In this document: positions 24,197-32,634 of the stretch, piece after piece
Layout: each line of letters opens with the position of its first letter
Position numbering within the stretch: the first letter of the stretch is position 1
DNA from: Sandaracinus sp.
GTDB taxonomy: Bacteria > Myxococcota_A > Polyangia > Polyangiales > Houyiibacteriaceae
Direction: 5' to 3'
Assembly: GCA_002699025.1 (NCBI GenBank)
Contig: PABA01000038.1
Span: 40,469-104,468 of the forward strand
Length of the DNA: 64,000 bases
The notes under the pieces: model-generated
The model's database searches: none
What the model saw: only the letters and a program-made list of their open reading frames with translations
Told to the model about the DNA's origin: nothing
Position numbers and translations under genes: made by a program

Positions 24197-26554
24197 ATGC
24201 GTCGCTTCGCTCTCACGGCCGTCGCCCTGACGGCCGCCGCTCTCGGCTGGCCGGACCCGGCCGCCGCCCACGAGTTCTACGTCACGCGCGTGCCGCACAC
24301 GGCCGAGGCGATGGGCTCGTCGGGGGGCACGCGCCCCTGCATCACCTGCCACGACAACCCCGACGGCGGCTCCGGCTGCGTGGACTCGGGCGGCACGCGG
24401 CCCTGCCTGAACCCCTTCGGCATGGCCTTCCGGTCGAACGGCTTCTTCTGGGACGAGACCCTCGCCGCCCAGGACGCGGACGGGGACGGCTTCACCAACG
24501 GGCAGGAGCTCCAGGACCCGAGCGGCGCCTGGCGCCCCGGGGACGACCCGCCCGGCGTGGAGGACTACGTGACGCGCCCCGGCTTCGACACGGACAACCC
24601 GGGCCAGATCGACGCGGACGGCGACGGCTACTGCTGGTTCGGCCGGGACATGAACGACGACGGGGACTGCGCGGACCCGGGCGAGAACGACGGCTCGCTG
24701 GACTGCGACGACGGAAACGCGGCCGTGAGCTCGGGCGCGACGGAGAGCTGCGCCAACGCGATCGACGACGACTGCGACGGGCTGCCGACGCTCGAGGACC
24801 CGGAGTGCGAGAGCGTCGTCGACCGGGACGGCGACGGCTTCTGCGTGATGGGCGAGGACATGAACGCCGATCGGGACTGCATCGACGCCGGCGAGGACAC
24901 GGGCGCCGTCGACTGCGACGACGACGCGATCACCGTCTTCCCGGGCGCGCGCGAGAACTGCACGGACGGGCTCGACAACGACTGCAACGGGATGGCCGAC
25001 GAGGGCGACCCGATGTGCCGGAGCGACCTCGACAGCGACGGCGACGGCTTCTGCCCCATCGGCCGGGACACGAACGGCGACGGGGACTGCCTCGACGCCG
25101 GGGAGATGGACGCGGGCTTCGACTGCGACGACACGCGCGACGACGTGAACCCGGATCAGACGGAGATCTGCACGGACACGGTGGACAACGACTGCGACGG
25201 GGACGCGAACTTCGCCGACGACGAGTGCCGGGGCTTCTTCGACTCGGACGACGACGGCCACTGCCCGCTCGGCGTGGACATGAACGGCGACGGCGACTGC
25301 ATCGACGAGGGCGAGGACGTCGAGCCCTACGACTGCGACGACTCGGACGGAGCGATCAGCCCGAGCACCATGGAGCAGTGCACGGACGCCATCGACAACG
25401 ACTGTGACGGGGACACGAGCCTCGCCGACGAGGACTGCGCGACCTACCTGGACACGGACGGGGACCGCTACTGCTTCGTGGGCTTCGACATGAACCGCGA
25501 CGGCGACTGCGCCGACGAGGGAGAAGAGGGCGGCTCGGCCACGGACTGCGACGACGGCTCGGCGGAGGTGAACCCGACCGCGGACGAGCAGTGTACGGAC
25601 GGCGTGGACAACAACTGCGACGGCAGCCTGGACGCCTACGACCCGATCTGCTCGACCGACTACCTGGACTTCGACGGGGACGGCTGGTGCGAGGTGGGCG
25701 AGGACCTCTCGGAGGACGGCGACTGCTCGGACGAGGGGGAGCAGGAGGGCCCGGCGGACGCGGCGCCGCGGGACTCGACGATCTTCCCCGGCGCGCCCGA
25801 GAACTGCCTCGACATGCGGGACAACGACCAGGACGGGGCCGTGGACGAGGGCTACCTGGACGAGGGCACCTACTGCACGCGGGACGTGGACGCGGATGGG
25901 GACGGCTGGTGCCCCATCGGGCGCGACGTGAACGGCGACGGGGACTGCCTGGACGAGGACGAGAACATCGGGCGCAGCGACTGCGACGAGGGCGACCCGG
26001 ACCGGAACCCCGGCGTCGAGGAGATCTGCACGAACCGGGTCGACGACGACTGCGACGGGGACGTGGACCTCTTCGACGACGTCTGCTTCCGGCTGCTCGA
26101 CCGGGACGGCGACGGCTTCTGCGGCATGGGCGTGGACGACAACGGTGACGGCGACTGCCTCGACGAGGCCGAGGACCGCTTCGGCGAGGACTGCGACGAC
26201 ACGAACCGCGACGTGGCGCCGACGGCGGCCGAGGTCTGCGACGACGGTCTCGACAACGACTGCGACGGGAACATCGACAGCTTCGACACGCAGTGCCCCT
26301 GCGTGGCGGAGCTCTGCGAGGACGACGACCCCTGCACGCTGAACCAGTGCAGCGAGGACGGGATGTCCTGCGCGTTCCCCGTCGACCCGGTCTGCGTGGA
26401 CGCCGGACCCATGCTGGCGGACGGCGGCACGGAGGGGATGGGCGGCGGCGACGGCTGCGGCTGCGCGGCGCCCGGCGCGGGGGGCGAGGGAGGCGCGGCG
26501 GCGCTCCTCGGCCTCGCGGCGGTGTGGATGGTGCGGCGGCGCCGGCGGCGCTGA
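24197..26554 (+). CDS. MopE-like repeat surface protein with MYXO-CTERM tail
   Basis: 785 residues. After a signal peptide (ends near AAAHE) comes a domain with CITCHDNPDGGSGC and a TSP3-like DADGDGFTNGQELQDP. Residues about 135-705 are eight tandem units of about 70 residues: D-x-DGDG-F/Y/W-C, N-x-DGDC-x-D, DCDD and C-T-D-x-x-DNDCDG, as in copper-associated MopE of Methylococcus. The sixth unit lost its DCDD. The tail has GCGCAAP, a hydrophobic helix and RRRRRR, matching the MYXO-CTERM sorting signal. The acidic repeats should bind Ca or other metals. CITCH fits the CxxCH motif but could also be a disulfide pair. Confidence 0.85.
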   Translation: MRRFALTAVALTAAALGWPDPAAAHEFYVTRVPHTAEAMGSSGGTRPCITCHDNPDGGSGCVDSGGTRPCLNPFGMAFRSNGFFWDETLAAQDADGDGFTNGQELQDPSGAWRPGDDPPGVEDYVTRPGFDTDNPGQIDADGDGYCWFGRDMNDDGDCADPGENDGSLDCDDGNAAVSSGATESCANAIDDDCDGLPTLEDPECESVVDRDGDGFCVMGEDMNADRDCIDAGEDTGAVDCDDDAITVFPGARENCTDGLDNDCNGMADEGDPMCRSDLDSDGDGFCPIGRDTNGDGDCLDAGEMDAGFDCDDTRDDVNPDQTEICTDTVDNDCDGDANFADDECRGFFDSDDDGHCPLGVDMNGDGDCIDEGEDVEPYDCDDSDGAISPSTMEQCTDAIDNDCDGDTSLADEDCATYLDTDGDRYCFVGFDMNRDGDCADEGEEGGSATDCDDGSAEVNPTADEQCTDGVDNNCDGSLDAYDPICSTDYLDFDGDGWCEVGEDLSEDGDCSDEGEQEGPADAAPRDSTIFPGAPENCLDMRDNDQDGAVDEGYLDEGTYCTRDVDADGDGWCPIGRDVNGDGDCLDEDENIGRSDCDEGDPDRNPGVEEICTNRVDDDCDGDVDLFDDVCFRLLDRDGDGFCGMGVDDNGDGDCLDEAEDRFGEDCDDTNRDVAPTAAEVCDDGLDNDCDGNIDSFDTQCPCVAELCEDDDPCTLNQCSEDGMSCAFPVDPVCVDAGPMLADGGTEGMGGGDGCGCAAPGAGGEGGAAALLGLAAVWMVRRRRRR

Positions 26555-26692
26555 GCGCGAGGCCCGGCCGCGGGGGCGAGGCTCCGCGCGGCCTGGCGTC
26601 CTGGCGGGCAGCGCGGAGGCTCCCCGTCGTGGAGGCGGGGGCGAGCTCCACGGTGGACGCGCGACGAGGCAGGCATGTATAGAACCGGGCTC

Positions 26693-27037
26693 ATGAAGAT
26701 CGACGATCTCGAGGCGCACGAGAAGCTGGCCCTGGGCGGGCTCATCCGCGTGCTGATCCGCGTGGACGGCTCGTTCTCCGAGGCGGAGGAGGAGGCGCTG
26801 AACGCCGTCGCCGAGGACATCGGCGGGGCGGACGCGCTCTGGCGGGTGATCTCGCAGTCGGCGCAGGAGCTCCGGGACGACGACGCCATCCGGGAGAACG
26901 CGCAGAAGGTCGTGCGGCCGGAGGCGCGGACGATGATCCGGGAGACGCTCGAGGGGATCGCGCTGGCCGAGACCATCGAGCCGTCGGAGCAGCGGCTGCT
27001 CGACTGGGTCGACGAGACCTGGGGCCTGAAGAGCTGA
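26693..27037 (+). CDS. Small TerB-like helical protein
   Basis: 114 residues from ATG 26693, no signal peptide. The sequence is helical with HEKLALGGLIRVLIRVDGSF and SEAEEEALNAVAEDIGGAD, the DG-containing loop and helix pattern typical of TerB-like or DnaJ-associated TerB folds. The protein is too short to be sure. An ATG at 26675 with GAGG upstream would add six residues. A TATAGA hexamer at 26678-26683 fits a -10 element 9 nt before the chosen start. It has no obvious partner gene. Confidence 0.6.
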   Translation: MKIDDLEAHEKLALGGLIRVLIRVDGSFSEAEEEALNAVAEDIGGADALWRVISQSAQELRDDDAIRENAQKVVRPEARTMIRETLEGIALAETIEPSEQRLLDWVDETWGLKS

Positions 27038-27536
27038 GCGACGGGGGACGGGCGGAGCGCTGACGCGCCGGCCGGGCTGACAACACCGAGCCGGGGCTCG
27101 GGCTGGCGTTCGCGCTCGGGCCGACGCTCGGGCCGGCGCTGCGCTCAGGCTTGGTGCTCGAGCTGGCGCTCAGGCGCGAGCTCACGCTCGAGCTGGCGCT
27201 CGGGCTTGGGCTGGCGCTCGTGCTCGGGCTGGTGCTCGGGCTCGGGCTCACGCTTGGGCTGGAGCTCGCGCCTGGGCTGGCGCTCGCGCTCGAGCTGGCG
27301 CTCGCGCTCGATCTGGCGCGCGGGCTTGGGCTGGAGCTCGCGCTTGGTCTGGCGCTCGCGCTCGGGCTGGCGCCAACGCTCGGGCTGGCGCTCGCGCTTT
27401 GGTTGGTGCTCGCGCTTGGGCAGGTGCTCGCGCTTGGGCTGGCGCTCGAGCACGAGCTTGGACTCGACCCCCACCGCCTCCGGCTCTTCGACCTGCGGGC
27501 ACGGGCAGGGGCACGGATGGCTCTTTCGCTTCGTTT
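27038..27536. repeat. 18-bp minisatellite in the spacer downstream of polA
   Basis: About 500 bp between convergent genes. From about 27145 to 27460 it consists of roughly 17 degenerate copies of an 18-bp unit such as GGGCTGGCGCTCGCGCTC. Because 18 is a multiple of three, several frames stay open (Leu/Ala/Gly repeats on plus, QPKRE-type hexapeptides on minus). No ribosome binding site, signal peptide or non-repeat domain supports a gene. The left end (27038-27140) holds no clear feature. Confidence 0.75.
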
Positions 27537-30227
27537 CTACTTCGCCGCCGCCCAGCTCTCCCCGTGCCCGATGTCCACCACCAGCGGCACGTCCAGCTCC
27601 AGCCCCGCGCGCTCGAGCGGCCGCTCCATCACGGCCCGCACGAGCCCCTCCACCGCCTCGACCTCCTCCGGCGGGCACTCGAAGAGCAGCTCGTCGTGGA
27701 TCTGCAGGAGCATCCGCGCCTCGTGCCCCGCCGCCGCGAGCCGCTCGTCGATCTCCAGCATCGCCAGCTTGCAGATGTCCGCCGCCGAGCCCTGGATCGG
27801 CGTGTTCGTCGCGATGCGCTCCCCGTAGCTCCGCTCCGTCGGGTCGTTGCTCGAGAGCTCGTGCACCACCCGCCGCCGCCCGAGGATCGTCTCCACGTAT
27901 CCGAGCTGGTAGGCCTCGTCGACCTGCTCGTCGAGCCACGTGCGCACGCCCGCATACACCTCGAAGTAGCGCTCGATCAGCGCCTTCGCCTCCTTGCGCG
28001 GCAGCCCCAGGCTCTGCCCGAGCGCCGTCGCCCCCTGCCCGTAGATCGTCGCGAAGTTCACCGTCTTCCCGACGTTCCGCTGCGCCGCCGTGACCTCCGC
28101 CTCGTCCACCTCGTGGATGCGGCTCGCCGTCCGCGCATGCACGTCGACGCCGCTCGCGAAGGCCTCCAGCAGCGCCTCGTCCCCGGTCACGTGGGCCAGG
28201 AGCCGGAGCTCGATCTGGCTCCAGTCCGCGCTGATCATCACCCAGCCCTCGCGCGGTACGAAGGCCTCGCGGATCCGCGCCCCGTCCTCGGTCCGGATCG
28301 GCGTCCGCTGCAGGTCCGGATCGGTCGTGATGAGCCGCCCGGAGGCCCCCGCCGTCTGCTGGAAGCGGCAGTGGATGCGCCCGTCCTCCGCGATGGCCTC
28401 GCGCAGCACCCGCGTGTACGTGTTGATCAGCTTCGCCAGGGCGCGCCAGCGGAGCACGTGCCCGGGGATCGCGTGCTTCTCCTTCAGCCGCTCGAGCACG
28501 TCCGCCGCCGTCGAGTAGCCGGTCTTCGTGCGCTTCAGGATCGGCAGGCCGAGCTCGTCGAAGAGCACCTCCCCGAGCTGCTTGCTCGAGCCGACGTTGA
28601 ACTCCTTCCCCGCCAGCTCCCAGATGGCCTTCTCCACCTCGGCCTTCCGCGCGCCGAACTCCTTCCCCAACCCCGCCAGCACCTCCGCGTCGGCCCGGAT
28701 CCCGAGCCGCTGCATGCGCGCCAGCACGCCCGCCAGGGGCATGGAGATCTCCTCGAGATAGCGCGTCTGCCCGAGCTCCTCGAGCTCGTCCCGGAGCTTC
28801 GGCCAGGCCTCCGCCACCGCCGCCGCGAGCTGCCCGGCGTAGGGCGCGAGCTTCGTCACCGGCACCTCCTCGAGCGCCTTCCGCTTCTTCCCGCGTCCGA
28901 CGACCTCTTCGAGCGGGATCAGCGTCCGGTGCAGCCAGCTCCGCGCCACCTGCCCGAGCCGGTGTGGGATGTCCTTCGTCGGGTCGATCAGGAAGGACGC
29001 GAGCCGCGTGTCCCCGACCACGCCCCGCAGCTCGATGCCCGCCCCCTCGAGCGCGCAGCGCACGTCCCGCAGGTCGTGCGTCACCTTCTTCCGCGCCGGA
29101 TCCTCGGCCCAAGCCTTCAGCGCGCCGAAGGCCTCGGCTTCTTCCGCCCCATCTGCGGCCCCGTCTCCGCGCAGCGGCAGCCAGCGCGCCACCCGGCCCT
29201 CGTCCCGGGCCGCCGAGAAGGCCACGCCGACGAGCGCCCCCTCGATCGGCGAAGGCAGCGCATGCAGCACGAAGATCCCGGTCTCGCTCCCGTCCGCGCC
29301 GAGCGCCGCCAGGTACCCCGCCGCCTCACCGGGCGCCAGCGCCTCGAAGTCCGCCTCCGCCGCGTGCTCCTTCGCGTCGTCGCCGCTCAGGAGCGAGAAG
29401 AACTCGAGCTCCCGGTAGAGCACGTCCACCCGCGCCGCGTCCACCTCGGGCACGCGCAGGTCCTCCACGCCGAGCTCGAGCGGCACGGCCGTGTCGATGG
29501 TGACGAGCTCCTTGCTGAGCCGCGCGTCCTCCGCGTGCTCCGCGAGGCGCTCCTTCAGCTTCCCCTTCTGCTCGTCCACGTGCGCGAGCACGCCCTCCAC
29601 GTCGCCGTACTTCTCGAGGAGCTTCTTCGCCGTCTTCGGCCCGACGCCAGGCACCCCGGGCACGTTGTCGACCTTGTCCCCGGTCAGCGCGAGGTAGTCC
29701 ACGAAGCGCTCGGGCGGCACGCCCCACTTCTTGCGCACGAGCTCGGCGTCGTAGGTGACGTCCTTCATGGTGTCGACCATGCGCACGTGCTCGCCGACGA
29801 GCTGCGCGAAGTCCTTGTCCCCGGAGACGATGAAGACCTCGTGGCCCGCCTCGACGGCCTGCCTCGCGAGCGTGCCGATCACGTCGTCGGCCTCGAAGCC
29901 CTCGACGGTCAGCTCGGGCCACTCGTGCGCCTCGACGACCTTCCGGATCCACGGCAGCTGCTCACGGAGCTCCCCGGGCATGCGGGGGCGCTGCGCCTTG
30001 TACTTCGGATACTTCGCGTCGCGGAAGGTCTTGCCCGGCGCGTCGAAGACCACGGCGCCGTACGCCGGCGTCTTGCCGCCGAGGATCTTCCGGAACATCA
30101 GCGCGAAGCCGTAGGTGGCGTTCGTCGGCACGCCCGCCGAGCTCTGGAAGCCGCTCGGGATGGCGAAGAACGCGCGGAAGATCAGCGCGCTCCCGTCGAC
30201 CAGGACCACCCGCTCTCTCGAAGCCAT
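27537..30227 (-). CDS. polA: DNA polymerase I
   Basis: 896 residues. The N-terminal 5'-3' flap nuclease is complete (VDGSALIFRAF, FDAPGKTFR, EADDVIGTLA, VSGDKDFAQLV, TGDKVDNVPGVPGVGPKTA). The polymerase has motif A DWSQIELRLLAH (Trp for the usual Tyr), motif B RNVGKTVNFATIYGQ and motif C IHDELLFE. The middle 3'-5' exonuclease domain keeps its fold but lost its metal ligands: there is no DxE in the first motif (ETGIFVLHALPS), Val replaces the Asp of the second, and YAGQL replaces YAAED. It should lack proofreading, as in Thermus Pol I. It repairs DNA and removes RNA primers. Confidence 0.95.
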   Translation of the reverse strand: MASRERVVLVDGSALIFRAFFAIPSGFQSSAGVPTNATYGFALMFRKILGGKTPAYGAVVFDAPGKTFRDAKYPKYKAQRPRMPGELREQLPWIRKVVEAHEWPELTVEGFEADDVIGTLARQAVEAGHEVFIVSGDKDFAQLVGEHVRMVDTMKDVTYDAELVRKKWGVPPERFVDYLALTGDKVDNVPGVPGVGPKTAKKLLEKYGDVEGVLAHVDEQKGKLKERLAEHAEDARLSKELVTIDTAVPLELGVEDLRVPEVDAARVDVLYRELEFFSLLSGDDAKEHAAEADFEALAPGEAAGYLAALGADGSETGIFVLHALPSPIEGALVGVAFSAARDEGRVARWLPLRGDGAADGAEEAEAFGALKAWAEDPARKKVTHDLRDVRCALEGAGIELRGVVGDTRLASFLIDPTKDIPHRLGQVARSWLHRTLIPLEEVVGRGKKRKALEEVPVTKLAPYAGQLAAAVAEAWPKLRDELEELGQTRYLEEISMPLAGVLARMQRLGIRADAEVLAGLGKEFGARKAEVEKAIWELAGKEFNVGSSKQLGEVLFDELGLPILKRTKTGYSTAADVLERLKEKHAIPGHVLRWRALAKLINTYTRVLREAIAEDGRIHCRFQQTAGASGRLITTDPDLQRTPIRTEDGARIREAFVPREGWVMISADWSQIELRLLAHVTGDEALLEAFASGVDVHARTASRIHEVDEAEVTAAQRNVGKTVNFATIYGQGATALGQSLGLPRKEAKALIERYFEVYAGVRTWLDEQVDEAYQLGYVETILGRRRVVHELSSNDPTERSYGERIATNTPIQGSAADICKLAMLEIDERLAAAGHEARMLLQIHDELLFECPPEEVEAVEGLVRAVMERPLERAGLELDVPLVVDIGHGESWAAAK

Positions 30228-30258
30228 GGGGCACCCTACCCCGGGCCCGCGTCGGCGA

Positions 30259-31014
30259 CTACGCGTCGCTCGGGCGGCGCGCCTCCACGGACACGAGCCC
30301 GCGCGCGCCGAAGTCGCGGTAGACGCGCAGCTCGAAGCCCCGCGCCCGGAGCAGGGCCTCCGCCCGCGGGAGCAGGAAGGTCAGGTAGTACATCACGAAG
30401 GGCGGCTTCCAGAGCGCGTTGCGGACGCGCATGGCCGCGTTGAAGCCATGGGCGAGCCAGCGCGCCGGCGAGGTCCGGGGCGGCCGCGTGCCCGTGACGA
30501 AGACGAAGCGACCGCCCGGCCCGAGCAGGCGCCAGGCCGCGTCGACGAGGCGCGGCTCGTCCTCCTCGAGCACGTGCCCGAAGGCGCCGAAGCTGGTCAC
30601 GAGGTCGAAGCGCCCGAGCAGGTCCGCGGGCGGGTCGAGCATGTCGCCGACGCGGAGCGAGACCAGCGCCTCGCCCGGAGCGGCCTCGAGCCGGCGCGCC
30701 GCCTCCGCGAGCATGCCCTCGCTCAGGTCGAGGCCGACGAGCACGCGCGCGTGGGGCTTCAGCATGCGGAGCGCCGCCCCCGTGCCGCAGCCGAGGTCGA
30801 GCGCGGCCTCGACCCCCGCGGCCGCGGCGCGCTCGAGGGGCGGCGCGAGCAGGGCGTCGGGCGTGCGGAAGGGCGTGGCCTCGAACTTCGGCGCGAGCCG
30901 ATCGTAGCCGCCGGTGGTGGAGGAGAGGGCCTGCTGCAGGAGCTCGAGGAGGCTCGGCCCCTCCTCGCCGCGGAGGCGGAAGAAAGGTCGACGGAGCGGT
31001 CCGCGGATCGGCAC
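30259..31014 (-). CDS. Class I SAM-dependent methyltransferase
   Basis: 251 residues from GTG 31014. Motif I is ALDLGCGTGAALRML, followed by VGLDLSEGMLAEA (motif II acid), VGDMLDPP and FDLVTSFGAFGHVLEEDE, then WRLLGPGGRFVFVTG. This is a ubiquinone/menaquinone-methylase-like core with a longer C-terminal region (NALWKPPFVMYYLTFLLPRA) that may bind a lipid or other hydrophobic substrate. The substrate cannot be named. CATGAT lies 6 nt before the GTG. Divergent from the protein kinase gene, 172 bp apart. Confidence 0.8.
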   Translation of the reverse strand: MPIRGPLRRPFFRLRGEEGPSLLELLQQALSSTTGGYDRLAPKFEATPFRTPDALLAPPLERAAAAGVEAALDLGCGTGAALRMLKPHARVLVGLDLSEGMLAEAARRLEAAPGEALVSLRVGDMLDPPADLLGRFDLVTSFGAFGHVLEEDEPRLVDAAWRLLGPGGRFVFVTGTRPPRTSPARWLAHGFNAAMRVRNALWKPPFVMYYLTFLLPRAEALLRARGFELRVYRDFGARGLVSVEARRPSDA

Positions 31015-31186
31015 GGGCCCATCATGCCGAGCCGCGGGGCGCGACGCGAGCGCGGGCCCGGTCCGACCGCGACGCGGGCGTGGGGCTCTCCCCACGCCCG
31101 CGGGGAGGGCCCCACGCGCGGCCACCGATCCGGCGCGGGGTTGCGACCCCGGGCAGACCGGTACGGAAGCTGCTACCCCGCGCACC

Positions 31187-32089
31187 GTGGCTCCCTCTCC
31201 CTCGCCGAACGTCGCCCCGCTCCCGACGACCCGCTCGGGGTCGAGCTCCGAGCTCCGGCTCCGCGCCGCGCGCAGCGGCGAGCTCGTCGACGGCCGCTAC
31301 CGGCTGGGGCGGCCCATCGGTCGGGGCGGCATGGGCAGCATCTACGAGGCCGAGGACGAGGCGACCGGCCGGACCGTCGCCGTGAAGCTCCTCCGCCACG
31401 CCGAGGACCGGGCCCGCTTCCTCCGCGAGGCGGCCATGACCGCCGCCGTCCGCCACCCGCACGTCGTCCGCACGCTCGACTATGGCGGCCTGGAGGGCGC
31501 GGCCCGCGGGGCCTACCTCGTGCTCGAGCGCCTCCGCGGCGAGACGCTCCGCGAACGGCTGGACGGCCTCGGCACCTTCGCCCTGCCGACCTGCCTCACG
31601 CTCCTCGAGCAGCTCCTCGAGGCCCTCGCCGCGGTGCACGCCGCCGGCATCGTCCACCGGGACGTGAAGCCCGCGAACCTCTTCGTCACCGAAGGCCCGC
31701 CCTGTGCCCTGAAGCTCCTCGACTTCGGGCTGGGCAAGGCGCTCGACGAGACCGAGGCCCTCACGGCGGAGGGCGTGATCGTGGGCACGCCGGGCTACCT
31801 CGCGCCGGAGCAGGTCCGCGCCGATCCCATCGACCCGCGCACGGACCTGCACGGCTTCGCCGTCACCGCCTACGAGCTCCTCACGGGCCTGCGCCCCTTC
31901 CGGCGCGAGGGCGCCTCCCAGACCTACGCCGCCGTGCTCTTCCACGAGCCGACGCCGCCGAGCGCGCTCCGGCCGGCGATCCCCCCTGCCGTGGACGCGC
32001 TGCTCGTGCGCTGCCTCGCGAAGACGCCCACGGAGCGCCCGGAGAGCGTCGCCGAGGTCCTCGCCGCCTGGCCCCCATCCCGCGACTGA
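31187..32089 (+). CDS. Serine/threonine protein kinase (Hanks type)
   Basis: 300 residues, essentially only the kinase domain. Gly-rich loop IGRGGMGSIYEA, catalytic Lys in VAVKLLRH, helix C in FLREAAM, catalytic loop VHRDVKPANLF, DFGLGKAL, GTPGYLAPEQ and the Arg of subdomain XI (TPTERPESV) are all present, so it should be active. It is soluble, with no C-terminal membrane helix or sensor domain, so activation must come from partners. The GTG at 31187 follows TGC-TACCCC by 7 nt; a longer frame from 30914 would overlap the divergent methyltransferase and is rejected. Confidence 0.9.
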   Translation: MAPSPSPNVAPLPTTRSGSSSELRLRAARSGELVDGRYRLGRPIGRGGMGSIYEAEDEATGRTVAVKLLRHAEDRARFLREAAMTAAVRHPHVVRTLDYGGLEGAARGAYLVLERLRGETLRERLDGLGTFALPTCLTLLEQLLEALAAVHAAGIVHRDVKPANLFVTEGPPCALKLLDFGLGKALDETEALTAEGVIVGTPGYLAPEQVRADPIDPRTDLHGFAVTAYELLTGLRPFRREGASQTYAAVLFHEPTPPSALRPAIPPAVDALLVRCLAKTPTERPESVAEVLAAWPPSRD

Positions 32090-32191
32090 CCTCGCCCGAA
32101 GCGACCCGGCCGACACCGCCGCAGCCGATGCGGCTCCCGCCGGCCGCGTTTCGGCTCGCCTCCCGGAGCCGCCCGCCCCACGCTCCAGGCC

Positions 32192-32542
32192 GTGCTCTGG
32201 CTCCGCCTCGTCAAGCTCGTCGGCGTCCTCCTCCTGGTGGCCGGGAGCCTCGCGACCGTGCTGCCCCTCGAGATGCCCCAGCGCACCCGGCGCCGCTTCG
32301 CCTTCGCCGTCGCCGCCCCCGGCCTGCTCGTCACCTGGGTCTTCGGCTTCCTCCTCGCCTACGTGATGGGCCACCGGCTCTTCAGCGTCTGGATCGTCAG
32401 CTCCATGGCGCTCTCCCTGCTCTCCCTGCAAGGGGTCCTCTACGCCGCCGGGAAGGAGGGCCGCGCCGGGCCGAAGGTCGCGGCCTTCACTCTCGGCACC
32501 TTGCTCGCCATCGCCGCGCTGATGATCTGGAAACCCGCCTGA
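32192..32542 (+). CDS. Small four-helix membrane protein
   Basis: 116 residues from GTG 32192. Four hydrophobic helices can be seen (LRLVKLVGVLLLVAGSLATVL, AAPGLLVTWVFGFLLAYVM, VWIVSSMALSLLSLQGVLY and AAFTLGTLLAIAALMIW), joined by short loops with Arg/Lys. It resembles CopD- or DUF2269-like small membrane proteins but lacks a clear signature, so no function is assigned. It lies between the kinase and the OmpA-family gene on the same strand. Confidence 0.65.
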   Translation: MLWLRLVKLVGVLLLVAGSLATVLPLEMPQRTRRRFAFAVAAPGLLVTWVFGFLLAYVMGHRLFSVWIVSSMALSLLSLQGVLYAAGKEGRAGPKVAAFTLGTLLAIAALMIWKPA

Positions 32543-32590
32543 CTCCGGCGCCCCCCTCTCCTCGCGGGGGGAGCGGCAGCCGCGGTGGGT

Positions 32591-32628
32591 TCGAAGTCCC
32601 TTCGACTTCCGCGTCAGCCTGCTAGATT
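32591..32628 (+). promoter_or_regulatory. Promoter and inverted repeat before the OmpA-family gene
   Basis: TTCGAC (32601-32606), 16-bp spacer, TAGATT (32623-32628), then 6 nt to GTG 32635, so a leaderless transcript is likely. TCGAAG-TCC-CTTCGA (32591-32605) is a perfect 6-bp inverted repeat overlapping the -35 element and is a candidate operator. Confidence 0.5.
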
Positions 32629-32634
32629 GCGCGC

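Noticed and set aside
27151..27828. Leu/Ala/Gly repeat frame as a possible small membrane protein
   Set aside because: All plus frames are open here because of an 18-bp repeat; there is no ribosome binding site and the frame continues into polA antisense.
27399..30443. Plus-strand frame of about 1000 codons opposite polA
   Set aside because: It mirrors the polA coding strand and has no recognisable motif; polA motifs are complete on the minus strand.
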